Shown one piece after another: positions 12,000-21,464 of a stretch of 64,000 nt of DNA (its first letter is position 1; every line of letters begins with the position of its first letter). The translations under genes and the position numbers were made by a program. The notes below the pieces were generated by a model. That model ran no database searches and was not told where the DNA came from. It saw only the letters and a program-made list of their open reading frames with translations. Source of the DNA: Pilaira anomala (taxonomy: Eukaryota; Mucoromycota; Mucoromycetes; Mucorales; Mucoraceae); NCBI GenBank assembly GCA_025716855.1, contig JAIXMQ010000050.1, forward strand, positions 1-64,000. Direction: 5' to 3'.

Positions 12000-13074
12000 G
12001 ATATATATATATATACAAAGAGATATGGAAAGAGAAAAATAATAATAATAAAAAAAAAAAAAGCAGCCCTTTTTTTTTTTTTTTATATATATAATATGTT
12101 ATATATTTTTAAGAACTAAAATAAGTTTCTAGTCTTTTATAGTATTGTACGACCCTTTTTTAAAACGTTGAATAGTTTAAGGTCTAGTTGGCATGTAAAT
12201 TGTATACAGATATCTTATGTTTCTCTTCTTATGTTGTAAATAGAAGGAAATAAAAATAATAATAAAAAAGTAATGTAATGGATAAAAAAGAAAAAGAGAG
12301 GAAAGTAAAAAAAAAATAAAAAATAAAAAAGAGCCTATCTTTTTTTTTTTTTTCCTGATTTTTTTAAATAACCGCAAAAGTTAGACTTAATCAAGTTTAT
12401 TGAAAGAGAAAGAAAGTGAGTGAGAGGGGAGGGGGGTAATGATGTTTTGGTTTTCTAACCTCACCATTTCACGTCTTAAAGTGGCAAAAACTGCATTAAA
12501 ATCATGTAAAATGACATACACAAGTTACAACTCGTGCAAGTGTAATAAAAAAATTTGTGGTGTATAAAGTTAAAAATTCATTAAATAAAAAGGAGTATTA
12601 TCATGCCTTATATTTTAAAAGGAATTGTATTTAATGAACTCTATATAATACTTTCTCTACTATCTTCTTCTATTTTTAGGTCTTCTATTAATATAAGAGA
12701 GTTTTTTTAGTACCGAGTGATAAATAAAAACAATAAATACTCAATGCTGACGACATTTTAATATGTGGTGCGGGGAGAAAGATCTATTATAACACCACAC
12801 ATGTTTACTTTTTTTTTTAAAACTCACAAGTGTTTCTGTGTCCCTTTGCGTGTGGCTTAATGTTTCGTGGCACATATTTGTGTTCGATACAGTTTTTCCT
12901 TGTATGCTGATTTTTTTTTTCTCCCGATCAAATATTCTTACCGTAATTCCATTTTCTGTCAAATGACATGTGTGTATTTTTTTTTTAATAGAGATATGCT
13001 AAAATCTTGTGAATCTACTTGTGGATATGCTCCAAATATAATACACTGTCACTGCGAATAAATAAGGCTGTATA
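12000..13074. other. intergenic, AT-rich, left neighbour of the Fanzor element
   Basis: No supported gene. Homopolymers and short open frames only. The last bases, ...GGCTGTATA, are the left flank of the transposon that follows. Confidence 0.6.
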
Positions 13075-13076
13075 TA

Positions 13077-13107
13077 CTGTATTTTCACGGGTTATTGGGA
13101 AAAAGTG
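13077..13107 (+). repeat. left terminal inverted repeat
   Basis: 31-bp TIR starting CTGTATTTTCACGGG, preceded by TA. It matches the inverted right end with one mismatch (G versus A at position 22). Degenerate subterminal repeats of GTTATTGRGAAAAARTGA type follow at about 13092-13180. Confidence 0.85.
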
Positions 13108-13219
13108 ATTGGATTTTTGGGGAAATTAAACGCAGTTATTGAGAAAAAATGACTGGTATTTTTTGGGAAAGTTTAGTATTATTTTTGGAAATTTTATTTT
13201 ATTAATTAAATTGAGAAAA

Positions 13220-13550
13220 TTTGATTATCAAAGTTTTCCTTCCGAAGCTAAACAGCGTTCAAAAAATGAAACAGAATGTCTAATCCAACCTTGGCATGCC
13301 CTTAAAATTCTAGGAGTTAATTTGTCCCCGCTGTCAAAGGCTTCTCTCTTCACGCCAATAACTGGTGTAAGTACTGAAATGTTGTGATTACTTGCCACTG
13401 AGAAATCACCAAGATTTAAACTTAAACTAGATGTATTTTTTTATAAATATGGTCCAACTAGAATTGAGTCAGTTTAAAAGATACATAGAAAAATAGATAA
13501 TAAATTTACCACTAAAGGTTGGGCACCAATACGTAAAATAATAATAAAAT
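13220..13550 (+). pseudogene. decayed coding remnant in the left arm of the Fanzor element
   Basis: Reads like eroded protein-coding DNA. An open stretch with normal amino-acid composition (PSEAKQRSKNETECLIQPWH, then ALKILGVNLSPLSK) is interrupted by a stop near 13385 and continues in the same frame (LLATEKSPRFKLKLDVFFYK), then another stop near 13475. I do not recognise the family. It begins with TTTTCCTTCCGA, a 12-mer that recurs directly after the Fanzor stop codon (around 15938), so this arm may be partly a duplication within the element. It could be the remains of a second element gene, possibly a transposase, but no DDE motif is visible. Confidence 0.35.
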
Positions 13551-13754
13551 AAAAATAAAAATAGAAAAGCCTACAGATGAGAAAGATAGTAAAAGGATAC
13601 TTCCTCTTAATATCTTAAAGGGAAAAGTGTAGTCACGTATCAGTACTAGACAACAATCCGCAGTAGCTGATTTATTTATATTGATTCAAAAAAACAAAAC
13701 TCTTTTCTTTCTTTTCTTTATAAGTAGCCAAAGAATTTTTCGATATAAATTAAA

Positions 13755-15939
13755 ATGTTATCTCCTTGTAAGGAAGAAAGTCATAAAGAAGAAGCTCAGA
13801 ATGTAAATGTTATACAAACGCGATTTTATTTTTGTATTTAACGTTTTTTTTAGCATAAAGAACTTCAAATTATCACTGTAAAATCTTCTGTCAAAGGAAT
13901 AGGATGGAAAGACGAGTATGTTGATACGCTCAAGAAGTTAGTATACGATGTAAATATCATTGTTACACATACCTTTTCTTTGATAAAGTATATCTTTATT
14001 CATGAATTAAACACGAATGAAAACTTTGAACTTGAAGAATTTGCTACGCGGGGCTTCTATAGAGAAGTTTTTCTATCGCTTCTAGATTATAAACGTCGAG
14101 ATGGTAGTGCAGGTGGTAAATCAAAATTGTCTGAAACAGTTAACAAGTTCAGAAGGATTATCGAAAAGCATTTCGAATCTTATAAAGAATGCTCATCATA
14201 TGTACCCATCAAGCTTCCTAATGCTCAACAAATTGCTACTTACGAATCTATAAAAATTGAAACTGCCTTTGACAACAATCTTATACTGCAATTTGGTAAT
14301 CAGTTAAGAAGATTTATTAATACCGTACTTCAAAAAAAAGAGCGTATATCTCAGCTGAAAACTGATTTAACGAATAAACACTGTTCCGATGCTGAGATCA
14401 AAGCCTCAATCAAAACTAACGTAATAGAGCCAATTACGCAAGTCAAACTCGCTATATCGACTAAAGATATTAACAAAATCCCCAAAGGTTTTATTGGTGA
14501 TAAAAAAGTTCTTGGTTATATAAACGATCTGTTCTCATCCTATGATAGTTCTTATAAATTCAAGAAAGGCTCTATATACTATGACGTCAAAGCAAGTCCC
14601 AGAAAGCATCTACTTGCATATTTCAAGCTTGCTAATTTATGTGAATCTTGTAAGATTAAATCTTTTCAATGCTTTCCGACAAGAAAAAAGTTTATACCCT
14701 GCCACATAACAATTGATACGAAAATTTTAAATAATCATATATTAAAAAATACCAATCAAGGCAAATTAGACAAGCAGAGATTATGGGACCAAGTTATAAA
14801 TATGTCTACTAAAGCCGTCAAACCACAGGGCAAAGCTAAATCTATACAATTTAGAGGTACTATTATGACGGATGGTATCGCTGTTTCTGTAATAAAACAG
14901 AATGAAGATACTAGCAAAGGTAACTCTAGTAAAAGCACTTTGTCTAAAACTGTTGATGAAAATATCGATTATTTGGAGAAGCTATCTTTACAAGAACATG
15001 TATCAACTGTAGAAAAATGCGTTCTGATAGATCCTGGTCGGAGAGACTTATTGTATTGTATGAGTGAAAATAGCGAAAAAGACAAAAAATTGGTATACCG
15101 CTACACTAGAAACCAGAAAGCAGTAGAAACAAAATCTACCAAGTTTAGGAAGCTTCGTCAAAAGTATAAACCCGAGCATGTTAAAGAAGCCGAAGAAAAG
15201 TTAAGTCTGCATGCTGCTTCCACTGTTGATATAAATAAGTACAAAAATTATATCAGAGCTAGAGCCGAAGTTAGTCAGGATTTATATCAATATTATTCAA
15301 ACGAAGATAAGAAGAAAGAAGAACGTCCTGAAAATACACTTCCTTTTCGAAAGCTTAAATTATCTTCATATATAAACCAAGTACAGGCAGACAAAAGACT
15401 AGCAAGTAATTTAAGAAGAAAATTTGGAAAAGATAGCGTACTAGTTTTCGGAGACTGGTCTGGTGCTCATACTAAATTTCATGAACCAATTCGAGGTAAA
15501 GGAACTAGAAGAATGTTGAAAAAAGAGGGGTTTCAGGTGTACCTCCTTAACGAATACAAGACTTCTAGTGTCTGCCCCACTTGTACTAGCTCATCGTTAG
15601 AGACTTTTAAAAAATGCAAGAACCCCAGACCGTACCAACGGAGCAAAAACCCTATAGTTAACTGCCACGGACTCTTAAGGTAGGTCTTTTTTTAAACATC
15701 ATATAGACTTTTTATACAAGCTCTAAACTTTTATTTTCAGATGCACAAATCAACAATGTTTAGAGTCAGTGAGCAATAATAATGGTAATAACTTCCGTGT
15801 CTGGAACAGGGATTTGGCTGCAGTTTTAAACTTTGCGACAATTGTAAAGCAGTTAAGAAAAACTATGACCCGTCCCGATGTCTTTAAGAGAAAAAACTTT
15901 GAAGACAGTTCTGCCAAAAAAAAGACTCGTTTACAGTAA
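13755..15939 (+). CDS. Fanzor (eukaryotic TnpB-like RNA-guided nuclease family)
   Basis: Three exons: 13755-13802, 13854-15679 and 15741-15939 (introns GT-AG, 51 and 61 nt), giving about 690 residues. The N-terminal ~400 residues are basic and helical (Wedge/REC-like by position). The RuvC-like core is at the C-terminus: RuvC-I VLIDPGRRDLLYC (Asp about 409); a strand VFGDWSGAH (about 547-555) where canonical TnpB has its RuvC-II Glu but here has Asp-Trp; LLNEYKTSSVCPTC with Glu about 583 and the first zinc-ribbon pair C590/C593; further Cys at about 604, 620, 626 and 631 (CTNQQC); and RuvC-III WNRDLAAVLNF (Asp about 649). The displaced Glu just before the zinc ribbon is what I recall for Fanzor proteins. 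A basic tail (KRKNF...AKKKTRLQ) may be a nuclear localisation signal. The gene sits alone between the TIRs. The start is the first ATG that keeps frame through the small first exon. Activity is not shown by sequence. Confidence 0.88.
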
Positions 15940-16127
15940 TTTTCCTTCCGAGTTAACGCTCAGGATACACAAGATACTGTCTAACAGGTATTAAATATAT
16001 ATATATTTTTTCATACCAAAAATAATAGCTAATATTTTCCAAAAAATTCACTCAATTCATTCCAAAAACTCACTTAATTCATCCTAAAAATTCGCTCACT
16101 TTTTCTCAATAACCCGTGAAAATACAG
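15940..16127 (+). ncRNA. candidate Fanzor guide-RNA (omega/fRNA) region
   Basis: In known TnpB/Fanzor loci the guide RNA derives from the 3' end of the gene and the element's right end, with the guide reading into the flanking DNA. By that rule the scaffold here is the 188 bases from the Fanzor stop to the right TIR, and the guide would begin at 16128 (TACACAAGTATCG...). The stretch is AT-rich, with three imperfect copies of an ATTCAYTNAATTCA/CACTCAATTCAT-like unit and the TIR itself. No covariation or transcript evidence is available, so this is placement by analogy. Confidence 0.3.
16097..16127 (-). repeat. right terminal inverted repeat
   Basis: Mirror image of the left TIR, ending ...CCCGTGAAAATACAG followed by the TA target duplication at 16128-16129. 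Confidence 0.85.
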
Positions 16128-16129
16128 TA

Positions 16130-18075
16130 CACAAGTATCGACATTAGCACATTTGAATTTTTTTATCAGTTGAATATTTTTTAGAAGTAATACTAGAGGA
16201 ACTCCTTCAAACAAGAAGATGTCTTTAGCTGAACTATATCATGCTAACTAGCTAAAGTGTTACGAAAGTTTGTTTTGTACACACTAACAACGTTTCAAAC
16301 ATTTGTTCAGACTTATGTAATTTATCAATAAAAAATCATTCTCTTTTTTCTTTAAGCATTAATAGTTTCAAAGTGATTTAGTTACAACCGGCTTAGAAGA
16401 AAGCTGAACCAAATCGCAAATTTACATTGGTAATTTTAACATACAACGAGCCGTTTTTGTCACTGCTACTACATTATGGTATCAAATCCCCTACTATAGG
16501 CTACAATTTGTGCTTGCTAAGGCTTCATTACGTTGCAGTACGCTGCGCTTAAAAAAGGTTTGTTTTGACTTCCACTTGTCGTTATTCAAGTAATTCATGG
16601 TAGATAGTGGCCAGCATCTCCCAAAAAAAAAAAAAGAATTCCATTTAGCACGCAATTCCCAGGAAATGGGAGGACGGGACGATTTTATCCATTTTCCGGA
16701 TTTAGTAAGGGTCATGTTGGTTTGCTTTATTAGCTGAATGCCGAGTGAGAGCACTTATTCGTCATGGAGTCAATGCTGGCTGCTTTATTTTGATTGATAA
16801 CATTGAGGAGAGAGTTAATTCATTTGACTAAGAGCTTTAAAGTATTGCCCAATGAATGATTTACCTTTTCTTTCTCAAAGTCGCTACTACACTCCATAAA
16901 ATAATCTTCATGATCTGTCATGGTTTTTTTTTTTTTTATCTAGTCCGTCAGCATGTTTTTTTTTATTTGAAAGAGTAATCACAAAATTATTACTTTCTAA
17001 TACACTGTCATATCCTGAGTTTCTATTCTCTTCTCATCATACCAAAATAATTCAACCAGATTCGTCTCTTGACTAAAGTACTCGATATTTTTTTTTTTTA
17101 TAAAGGGGCTCTTTTCATGATTGTTTTGTATTATTCAGTTGCTGCTTACAGTTTGAGCTAAAGTCAGTCAACGTGTGGCCTACTATGTCCATGAAAGTAC
17201 GGACAGGGCTAATTGAAGCAAGAAGTCTTGCTTTAAACTGCTGCTTCATTTTTCAGCTAGGCTGACTCTTTCTTAGATGCTGATAAATATCTTTTTTATT
17301 ATAACAACCAGAAACTTTTTTTCGTAATTATGTACATATCACAAGATTTGGATTCGAGAAGGAATTTTACGCCCTACCTACAGTGGATGCAGTAGTAGAG
17401 GCATTTTGAAACCATTTAGATTCGCAAGTCTCTAAATTCAGTGGGTCATACAAAACCTATTGTGTATGCTGACAACATATGTATGACACCATTGTCTTGA
17501 TTTTTCACTTCTTCGACCTTGATAATACATATACAGTCTACGAATACGTTTGATATAGGAATTGGTTAACAAATGAACCGCTTTGTATATGATAAAAAGA
17601 TATATATATATATATATATATATTTACCATTGTCAACATCTATACCATAAGCGTTTTAAAGCTATACATGTTTTGATACAATCTCTTGTATGTAATTAAA
17701 CAAAATATTAAAGCGAAAGTAGCAAGAATTTTCATATTTTATTTAGAGACAAAGATAAAGAAAAAAAAAAAGATTAATAATAAACCTGTTTGCGTGTGAA
17801 CAATTATGTATTCATGCGTTGTGCCAATTAACAAAGTTCAATATCCTCTCATATAGACCAAAATCTTCAATGGTCTATTGTGATGATATTAAAAAAACCA
17901 AAAAATATGTAAACGAAAAATCTAACATAATTGCAAAGTCCGTTCAAATAGATATTCAATAAACACTGAAAAGAACATTGATTGAAAAATAAAAAAATAA
18001 AAGTTGAACGTGGTCATAGAGCAAATATGAGCCTATTTTTAAGCGAATGCGTACTGCAATGTAATGAAAAGGTGC

Positions 18076-18108
<33 letters not shown>

Positions 18109-18390
18109 CCTAAATTCCATTTTTAGGGGTTCATAACCAAGTTCAAAAAACCTATTGCGATGTCTCTGTCCGTCCATCTGTCTGTCTCGGTTTATTGGCA
18201 ATAAAAGTTCTAGATTTCTTTTTATTTTACAGGATGTCAAAAGTATTTTCAACCCACCAACGCAATAAATTATAAAATATTTCACCTAATTTAGGTCCGA
18301 TTGAAAGGGATTTTTTCACTTAATTTAGATGAAGTCCTGATGTTTTTAATCTTTTCAATTTTTTCAAGGCACCACAAAAAAAAAAAAAAA
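16130..18390. other. gene-poor region with decayed fragments
   Basis: No intact gene. A minus-strand open frame at 16494-16754 (motifs TNMTLTKSGKWIKSSRPPIS, SWELRAKWN) has protein-like composition up to an A-run but no recognisable family and no splice partners. A (TA)n microsatellite lies at about 17600-17623 and a T-run of about 29 at 18078-18108. The rest looks neutral. Confidence 0.45.
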
Positions 18391-18391
18391 T

Positions 18392-18675
18392 GCAGGCTTT
18401 TAGCCTTTGGAGTTCCTGATTGTGGTGTAGATGAATTTATGCGGTGCCTTTTGAGCTTATACATTAACCAAAGGCTTCATAATAAATGTTAAGATAAAAT
18501 AATAATAATAAAAAAGTCTAGCTGTAAAAAATAGTGTAATCTAGAGGGAAAATTTTTGGATGATACATAAAGACAAGACACTTTAACAAAAAAGAATGAT
18601 TTTAGTTATGTATATCACAACATGTCAAAGGAAATTAAGTTTAATCTGGACTTTTTGTTTATTGCCTTTTTTTTT
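18392..18675 (+). repeat. dispersed coding-derived repeat, copy A
   Basis: Starts GCAGGCTTTTAGCCTTTGGA and shares long near-identical blocks with the reverse complement of 29094-29453 (for example AGTTCCTGATTGTG, AAGTCTAGCTGTAAAA, CATAAAGACAAGACACTTTA, AACATGTCAAAGGAAATTAA). Copy A lacks about 90 bases present in copy B. It reads RLLAFGVPDCGVDEFM before stops, so it appears derived from a decayed protein gene. Function unknown. Confidence 0.75.
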
Positions 18676-18835
18676 ATTATTACAATAATTATTTAAAAAA
18701 AGTTACTAGTGCTTTAGCCTTTACAATCCGGAAAGAAAAAGTTTCTAAATTCAAAGTTTCCCAAGACAAACCACGAGGAGGTCCACTGGCTGAAGTCTCA
18801 AAAATAAGAATGCAACGGATAAGTACAACAACACA

Positions 18836-19262
18836 ACAATCAATGATAATATTTTTCTTAGAGATGACTACCAAGATAAGAACCATCAATCCAACTCTCC
18901 CTTCGATATTCGTATGGTTTTACGTGCCATTACACCCAGGATTAAACTGCACGAACCGCTCGTAAACGAGGACGGAAGAGAAGGAGACAGGACTTACCAA
19001 GATAGAACATACTCGCCAAAAAATAGAATCACTAACTGCTGCAGTGTTGTGGCAACAATCAACCTTTGATCATAATACTTTCCTTTGAGATGACATCTAC
19101 CAAGATGAGAACCATCAATCCAACTCTCCCTACGATATCCGTATGGTTTTACGTGCCATTACACCCAGGATTAAACTGCACGAACCGCTCGTAAACGAGG
19201 ACGGAAGAGAAGGAGACAGGACTCATCAAGATAGAGCATACTCGCCAGAAAATAGAATTCAC
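18836..19262 (+). repeat. tandem duplication, ~229-bp unit, with open coding relic
   Basis: Two direct copies 229 bp apart (anchors AACCATCAATCCAACTCTCC at 18881 and 19110), about 95 percent alike in the core. Both keep an open frame of about 57 codons reading DIRMVLRAITPRIKLHEPLV then NEDGREGDR. The less AT-rich, protein-like composition suggests a fragment of a once-coding sequence. 229 is not a multiple of three, so the two copies are in different frames and do not form one gene. Family not recognised. Confidence 0.7.
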
Positions 19263-19304
19263 AAAACTTGATCATTGCTTTTACAAACCCGTTGCATTGC
19301 TGAA

Positions 19305-19600
19305 ACTGTTAGAAACTGCTTGGAAACATAATATAAAAAAAAATAACTTACTATCATAACAACAACCGTTTTGTCCTTTTGATTTCAAGTTCCAGCAGAC
19401 TACAAATAGCAGTATTTCTAAAATGAGTGTTAGAAACTGTTAGAAACTGTTTGGAAACATAATATATATAAAATAAAATAAAAAGTAACTTACCATCATA
19501 GTAACAACAACTAAAGCAGCACCAGTATTAGTCAGAGCAACACCTATCATAGCAACACCTGTCATAGCAGCACCTGTCATAGCAGCACCACCAGCCATAA
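19305..19600. repeat. direct repeat of ~65 bp plus 15-bp minisatellite
   Basis: TGTTAGAAACTG(C/T)TTGGAAACATAATAT...AACTTAC(T/C)ATCATA occurs at about 19308-19372 and again at 19436-19510. Immediately after, a 15-bp unit related to ACCTGTCATAGCAGC repeats about four times (19537-19598), reading as MTGAA-like units on the minus strand. No gene is claimed. Confidence 0.6.
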
Positions 19601-19739
19601 CAATAACCGGTAACACTAATAAGCAAACACCCGGTGATGACAGCAAAAAATTGATACTATGGCACCATATTAACTGTATCACAAATAGAACAAGATACCC
19701 GACAAAAGAAACCCAGAAGCAACTGGTATTCAAATCTTT

Positions 19740-20877
19740 AAATCTTTATGCAGCAATACACTTAACCTCCCAGAAGTAAACTTCTAGGACCAGGAACTAT
19801 CCCATGGTAAGTTAATTACAGAAGTAGAATAAAGAAATGTCGAGATCTATACTAATCTGCAAGTAGAGAACTAATGCATTACACTTTGAGAAGTGCTGAT
19901 TGCGGCATGTCAAAACATTGTAAATGTTCCACGGTAAGAAAACCGCTACATTCGCATCACAATCAAACAATAGAACATCATACTTTGCAAAAAAAAAAAG
20001 ATAATAATAGGTATAAAAGGAGGAACAACAGGGTTACTTTGTATATTTTTTTTTATTCATAATCTTGATGACGTTTCCAAAAAAAAAAAATGAGATAAAA
20101 AAAAAAGTGTGTCACAAAAGAACACACACTTGTTTCGATATTATACCATTTTACCCCTTACTTTCTTCTTCTCATTAGACTGAAGCGCCGTAGAAACAGA
20201 ATTTATTATTATCTTAGCCTAACATAAACGTAAAGGTTTTATTATTTTCAAACTAATGTTGTGATTACAGTCTTTGGTTAGATTGAAAGTTTAATTGAGC
20301 TCCATGGGTAAAAGAAAAAAATACATACGAAAGAGCAATAGTGGAAATATTATTACTCTATGTTATTTATAAAAAGAGGATATCTTTCAATCAACGAGTG
20401 TGTAGACATAACTACAACATTATTTCTGATTTGTGGTCTTATGTAAGCGTATTATCAACAAGGTATCTTTGTAGGATTACCCCTCTTTTTTTCTTATAGA
20501 TATACATACATACAGACAAAGACGGAAAAATAAAGAACGATCATGGATATATTATTGGCCACCTTTTTTTTTTTCTGTTCGTATACGTTAGTATAAAGTG
20601 AAATGGGCTGAATGTGATTCTACAATTAGTGTTAGTTACTATTTGATAAGTTGGACTCGTTTGCTGACTGAATATTTGATAAATAACAGGTTCAAGTCAA
20701 ATAAATAACTACCATTAAAGCATTCATTATCCTGTGTTCCTTTTGTGTTACCAATCTTGTCTTTATTGGTTTAAATATTCAAAGAAAAAAAAATATGATA
20801 ATAATTAAAAGGCTTGATCATCTTTTGCTTTTGGTACTTCTGTCTATCTTTATTTAGATTTCCTTAACAGCTTTGAA
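19740..20877. other. intergenic, nothing recognisable
   Basis: AT-rich DNA with short poly-A/T runs. No open frame with protein-like features and no RNA gene motif seen. Confidence 0.45.
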
Positions 20878-21320
20878 ATGGTTAATGAAGACCTCCAATC
20901 TAATCCTTTCTAAACCCAAGCTTTGACTGAATATCTGGAAGAGCTACGTTAAAAGTTAAAACTACAACAGCAATTCACTTCCTCACACGATTCAGCTGTT
21001 ACAAACATAGATTTGGATTATGACCCCCAAGACCAATTGCTTCTGATATCATCCCTACTGAGCAACTGCAACAAGCTCTATCTGGTAAAAGTGAGGGCTT
21101 TTTCGATCATCAATTGACGAGCTTGATAGACCTTCGCCTCAACTTTTGCTGTGAGTCACAAAAGAGAACCTACATAAAGCCATTCAAGCAGCTGGTCGTA
21201 GATCACATCTCCAACAAAGCAATAGTTTTCTTGATAATAATCAGCAACTAAGCCAAAAGGTTAAAAGACTTGATTCTCCTAATATTGGGTAAAATTTATT
21301 AAATGCTTTACGGTCGAATA
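20878..21320 (+). pseudogene. decayed Gln-rich, coiled-coil-like gene fragment
   Basis: Begins with ATG at 20878 (MVNEDLQSNPF) and continues through stops and frameshifts: QALTEYLEELR, KLKLQQQFTSSHDSAVTNID, LDYDPQD, ENLHKAIQAAGRRSHLQQSN, SFLDNNQQLSQKVKRLDSPN. The Gln/Ser-rich helical composition resembles the N-terminal (gag-like or scaffold) part of a repeat-borne protein, but no family can be named. At least three stops and one frameshift make it non-functional as read. Confidence 0.45.
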
Positions 21321-21366
21321 ATCGATCAAACTTCTGAAATAATTCATATTCAACTTCTAATAGTTA

Positions 21367-21460
21367 TTCTCACTAATTTCACACCACTATTCTCTAACTT
21401 GACACCATTATTTTCTAACTTCATAATTTATTCTCTAACTTCACATCAATATTCTCTAAG
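21367..21460. repeat. minisatellite, ~21-bp unit, about five copies
   Basis: Imperfect direct repeats of TTCTCTAACTTNACANCATTA type. Confidence 0.65.
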
Positions 21461-21464
21461 GTTT

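Larger units (their letters stand above)
13077..16127 (+). mobile_element. 3051-bp TIR transposon carrying a Fanzor gene
   Basis: The two ends are inverted: left CTGTATTTTCACGGGTTATT... and the reverse complement of the right end are the same over the first 31 bp with one mismatch, and similarity fades further in. Each end abuts TA (13075-13076 and 16128-16129), the target-site duplication expected of Tc1/mariner/IS630-type elements. Subterminal DNA on both sides repeats a short motif (GTGA followed by a T-run and GGA, in inverse orientation). The only intact gene inside is the Fanzor; no DDE transposase is present, so the copy is presumably mobilised in trans by a related transposase. Near-perfect TIRs and an intact ORF suggest recent insertion. 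Confidence 0.85.

Noticed and set aside
12177..12377. Lys/Phe-rich minus-strand frame
   Set aside because: Built from homopolymers with no splice sites or domain; typical of AT-rich spacer.
21367..21460. Possible CRISPR-like direct repeats
   Set aside because: Units are contiguous with no unique spacers and are degenerate; in a nuclear fungal genome this is a minisatellite.
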